From Plantago major (taxonomy: Eukaryota > Streptophyta > Magnoliopsida > Lamiales > Plantaginaceae): a DNA stretch of 64,000 bases. Under the pieces are notes generated by a model, which ran no database searches, was not told the DNA's origin, and saw only the letters and a list, made by a program, of their open reading frames with translations. The position numbers and the translations under genes were made by a program. Positions 61,501 to 64,000 of the stretch are shown here, piece by piece. Positions within the stretch are counted from its first letter, which is position 1. Every line of letters begins with the position of its first letter. The stretch covers positions 1 through 64,000 of the forward strand of contig JAIFAC010000155.1 of NCBI GenBank assembly GCA_026545765.1, in the 5' to 3' direction.

Positions 61501-64000
61501 AATATCAATAGACTTAGTTTTAAGTTTGCAATAAAGCTTTAGTTATAGCATTTGAAGTAAACCTTGTTCATTTCCATTTGCAAACAATCAGATACAATAA
61601 AGATATCAATCCTTTACCAAAAAAAAAAAAGATATCAATCACAAGGGCAAACAAGAAGGATAAACAGATTAAGGGTTCAATGGATCAGACTAGAAATGTC
61701 CACCAAGTTAAAAGAAGAAAACACGTACTCACTGTGCTGTTCAAAATTCAGAGACAGGTAGTTTGAGAGCCCAAAGCGTTCCAGTATTCTGTGGACATAA
61801 AGGTCCGGAGGAGCTAATGCAGCACAACACTGGAGCAAGAAGAGATCAAGGTCTTGACTTTGTTCAGACCTGCATGGAGAAAGAGCAAGAAGTTCGGTGA
61901 TCATATTGCAAGGAAGTGTGTGTGTGTGGGTGAACCTTAACACGTGCATGGGCTTAGATTTGTGATATGATCCAAAATGCAACATTCACGTACCAGCGGA
62001 CTGAACGGTACCATTCACTAAATAATATAGGAGCATCTCCATTCCTCCTCCACATTCCAGCATGAACCTGAGCGCAGAACACCCGTATCCTTAGAGGATG
62101 TTCCATCACATAGGCAGAAAACCCATTAGGATGGCATCCTTCAAAAATCTGGCCAAGAAAGTCAGCAAGGATACCAACCGATGTGTCAGCCGAAGAGCTA
62201 CACCTTGGCTGATTTGAAGATCCAGATTCATGACATTCTTTAAGTGCCCGAAGCAAAACCATTGAAAGAACCCGGTGCAACGGAATGTGCACAGAGATGA
62301 ACTGTGAACTAACATCATAGCTGATATCAGGCCATTTTGATACACTCAGAACTCGGAGACCTTCCAACTCGCTGGTGCTTTCTCCTTCTAGCAAATTCTC
62401 ATCACAACTACTTTCTTGTACAGTGAACTGGCCACGGTCCAACCCTACACCAACATAAGAACCACCATGAGATGGTGAAGGACAGTGTTTATTAAGAGCT
62501 TTACTTGCCATGGAAGGCTTATATCTGCCTCTTCTAAACTTAGAAAATGTTCTTTTCGGAGCTAATAAATTATTACCATGGCTGTTAGTTGCTCTTGGGT
62601 GCGAGGCAAAAAGAGGTCCCATTGTGTTGTCTATCTCCAACCAATTTTCCATGGATCTCAAAGACTCATATGTTAACCATACAGCAGAAGACGGAATTAA
62701 ATCGGCATAAGACCTGGTCTCACAGTTCAATGATTTCTTTCCAGTAACACTACTAATGGTACTTTCCTGCGACAGCCTTCCAACTTTTGAATGTCTTAGA
62801 CTGTCTTGATCTTCGCACTCTATTTTGTACGGGATGGAGGAAGTTTCCTCTTTAACATCCTCGTTACTACTCAAAGAAAATGCACCAGCCACCAGGAGAG
62901 AGAGAATGTTGGACATGGAGTGACATAACATGAAAGGCAAGTGGACATTCTCATTTTCATCTTCTATGTGACTGCCTGTTTCTCGCTTTTGAGCGTTCAT
63001 GCCTTGTACAGAGGCCAAGAGTCCCATCCATGTTCTCATTAACTCACGCCTATCATGACATAGGTATTTTGGGACAGAGGAATGGCCCATAACAAACTTC
63101 ATATCTTCAACCACGCGAATCGTAGTTTCATATAGGTTTGCCCATTTAGCGACCTGCAAAGAAGACAGGTTTATCCAAACATGGTTGGGAAGTGAATGAA
63201 TAATAAACAAACTCAACAGGAAGCACAAAAAAAATTATTATAGAGACAAAGTAGTTGAAATCATGTTAGCTAGGGAACAGCCGTCAGCACAAACAAAAGA
63301 CCACATGTCCACAAGAGCATGAAACTCAAGATACGGTATACTGATGTGTGCTAAGAAGCATGGAACGGATACAATACAGAAACCAAGTACAGAAATTTTG
63401 GACATTCAAAGATACGGGTACGTTAAAGATGGGGGCCAAACTTATTTTTTATTGATAAGAGCCTATTGTTTATTTGTATTGAAGACTTGCAGAAGTTTAA
63501 ATACTCAACAAACTAACCCAGAAGGAAAAACGGCTGGAAAGCACATTCTAGCAGTATTTTTTTTATGTATCTGTATTGGAGACATATCTGATACTGCTAC
63601 ATTGGCTCCACAAGGTATCTATACTTCCGAGAATGTGCAACAGTACATTTCATATAGATGCATCCAAAGCCTGACGTGCATCGGTCCAACAAAAAGAAAT
63701 TTAAAAAAAAAAGAAGATAGAGACTATGTGTACTGTGTTTATACGTCTCTAATGTTTTGTTTCGTAATGAATGTCTTGTTGATAGCTGTACAAATAGCTC
63801 ATGAGTCATTGCAGGTGAATCCATATATAATTCAGCTAGACAAAACAAAACCATTAGATGGTTTTAATAAATGTTTGTTGAAGAAAGGTGCTAACTAGAG
63901 AAGCATTCTGAGGCAGATGATGTGACCTGATGTACCCGATTTTCCCTACCGGGAACTGATTCTAGAACCAATTGTTTCTAGAAGAAACTCAGGGAAAAGG
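52596..64000 (-). CDS. PRT6: PRT6, E3 ubiquitin ligase of the N-degron pathway (3' part)
   Basis: Plant UBR-type ligase that recognises basic N-termini (Arg/N-degron) and targets group VII ERF factors and VRN2 for destruction, linking oxygen sensing to development. Fifteen exons: 61994-63153, 61729-61869, 60997-61240, 60198-60911, 59157-59357, 58365-59029, 57054-57105, 56374-56983, 55696-55901, 55146-55618, 54956-55060, 54792-54852, 54615-54692, 52775-52843, 52596-52670 (TAG 52598-52596). They total 4,854 nt, exactly 1,618 codons with every phase correct. Seen: AAPPDLYVHRILERFGLS-type region near 61800, a variant RING split over exons (CSLC near 59220, CGHAVHQGC near 58415, FLCPVCRGL near 56975), and the C-terminal zinc-binding domain CPRCGSAKDEPALCLMCGEL near 55040 with CGAGIGVFLMIR and GKPLFLNEERYAALTHM. 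The N-terminal UBR box lies right of the window. From 63154 to 64000 is intron. Confidence 0.95.
52844..54614. other. Long PRT6 intron (1.77 kb)
   Basis: Intron between the two penultimate PRT6 exons. It starts at the donor after 54615 and ends at the acceptor before 52843. It contains a G11 run at 52856-52866 and a Stowaway-like string (ACTCCCTCTGTTCCATC) near 53391 without a visible partner. No coding sequence was recognised. Confidence 0.6.
63154..64000. other. PRT6 intron reaching the window edge
   Basis: The PRT6 exon starting at 63153 has a clear acceptor (TTCTTTGCAG). No further exon is recognisable up to 64000, so this is one intron or part of one. A plus-strand frame of 184 codons (63344-63898) lies here but has no domain and no coding-like neighbours. 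Confidence 0.6.

Noticed and set aside
63344..63898. 184-codon plus-strand frame inside a PRT6 intron
   Set aside because: No signal peptide pattern, domain or repeat; codon content is as AT-rich as the intron. Probably chance, though its length makes it worth one database search.

Overview
The window is nuclear DNA of a flowering plant. Genes are split by GT..AG introns and the intergenic DNA is AT-rich and full of transposons. Most families seen (PRT6, repressor-type MYB3R, POL/PLL-type PP2C, type-2 metallothionein, pectin acetylesterase) are typical of land plants. A eudicot is likely, perhaps an asterid, but the sequence alone does not fix the species. No bacterial operons, CRISPR arrays or phage genes are present.

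Layout, left to right. 0-7.1 kb: the 3' part of a pectin acetylesterase gene (+), then a POL/PLL-type PP2C phosphatase gene (-). 7.5-10.7 kb: AT-rich DNA with nothing recognisable. 11.2-25.95 kb: a decayed Ty3/gypsy LTR retrotransposon of the Athila/Tat type (- strand), whose 5' LTR is split by a 4.67-kb CACTA transposon. 26.5-29.45 kb: a TRM-like (TON1-recruiting motif / DUF4378) gene (+), followed by a tRNA-Lys(CTT). 29.7-35.4 kb: intergenic DNA holding a 599-bp hAT-type element with a perfect 8-bp target duplication. 35.5-36.05 kb: a type-2 metallothionein gene (+). 37.7-37.95 kb: a Stowaway-like MITE. 39.6-43.2 kb: an R1R2R3-MYB (MYB3R) gene (-). 45.4-48.9 kb: a KIN-10/Kid-type kinesin gene (+), divergent from the MYB3R gene. 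49.6-50.3 kb: a Harbinger-like MITE. 51.06-51.48 kb: a small coiled-coil protein gene (+). 52.6 kb to the right edge: the 3' four-fifths of PRT6 (-).

Themes. The MYB3R promoter holds four AACGG (MSA-core) sites, two of them in a direct repeat next to a TATA-like element. The divergent kinesin gene upstream has two AACGG cores, which suggests MYB3R-dependent G2/M control of this pair. The most general oddity is that most well-conserved genes here carry single-base deletions, mostly in short homopolymers, while splice sites and amino-acid similarity are intact. Fifteen PRT6 exons totalling 4,854 nt contain none. This pattern looks more like locally unpolished long-read sequence than independent pseudogenisation. 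I found no convincing new biological system. The best leads are the CACTA element sitting exactly between two copies of a ~49-bp direct repeat, the MYB3R promoter architecture, and an unexplained coding-like stretch at 38.95-39.12 kb.
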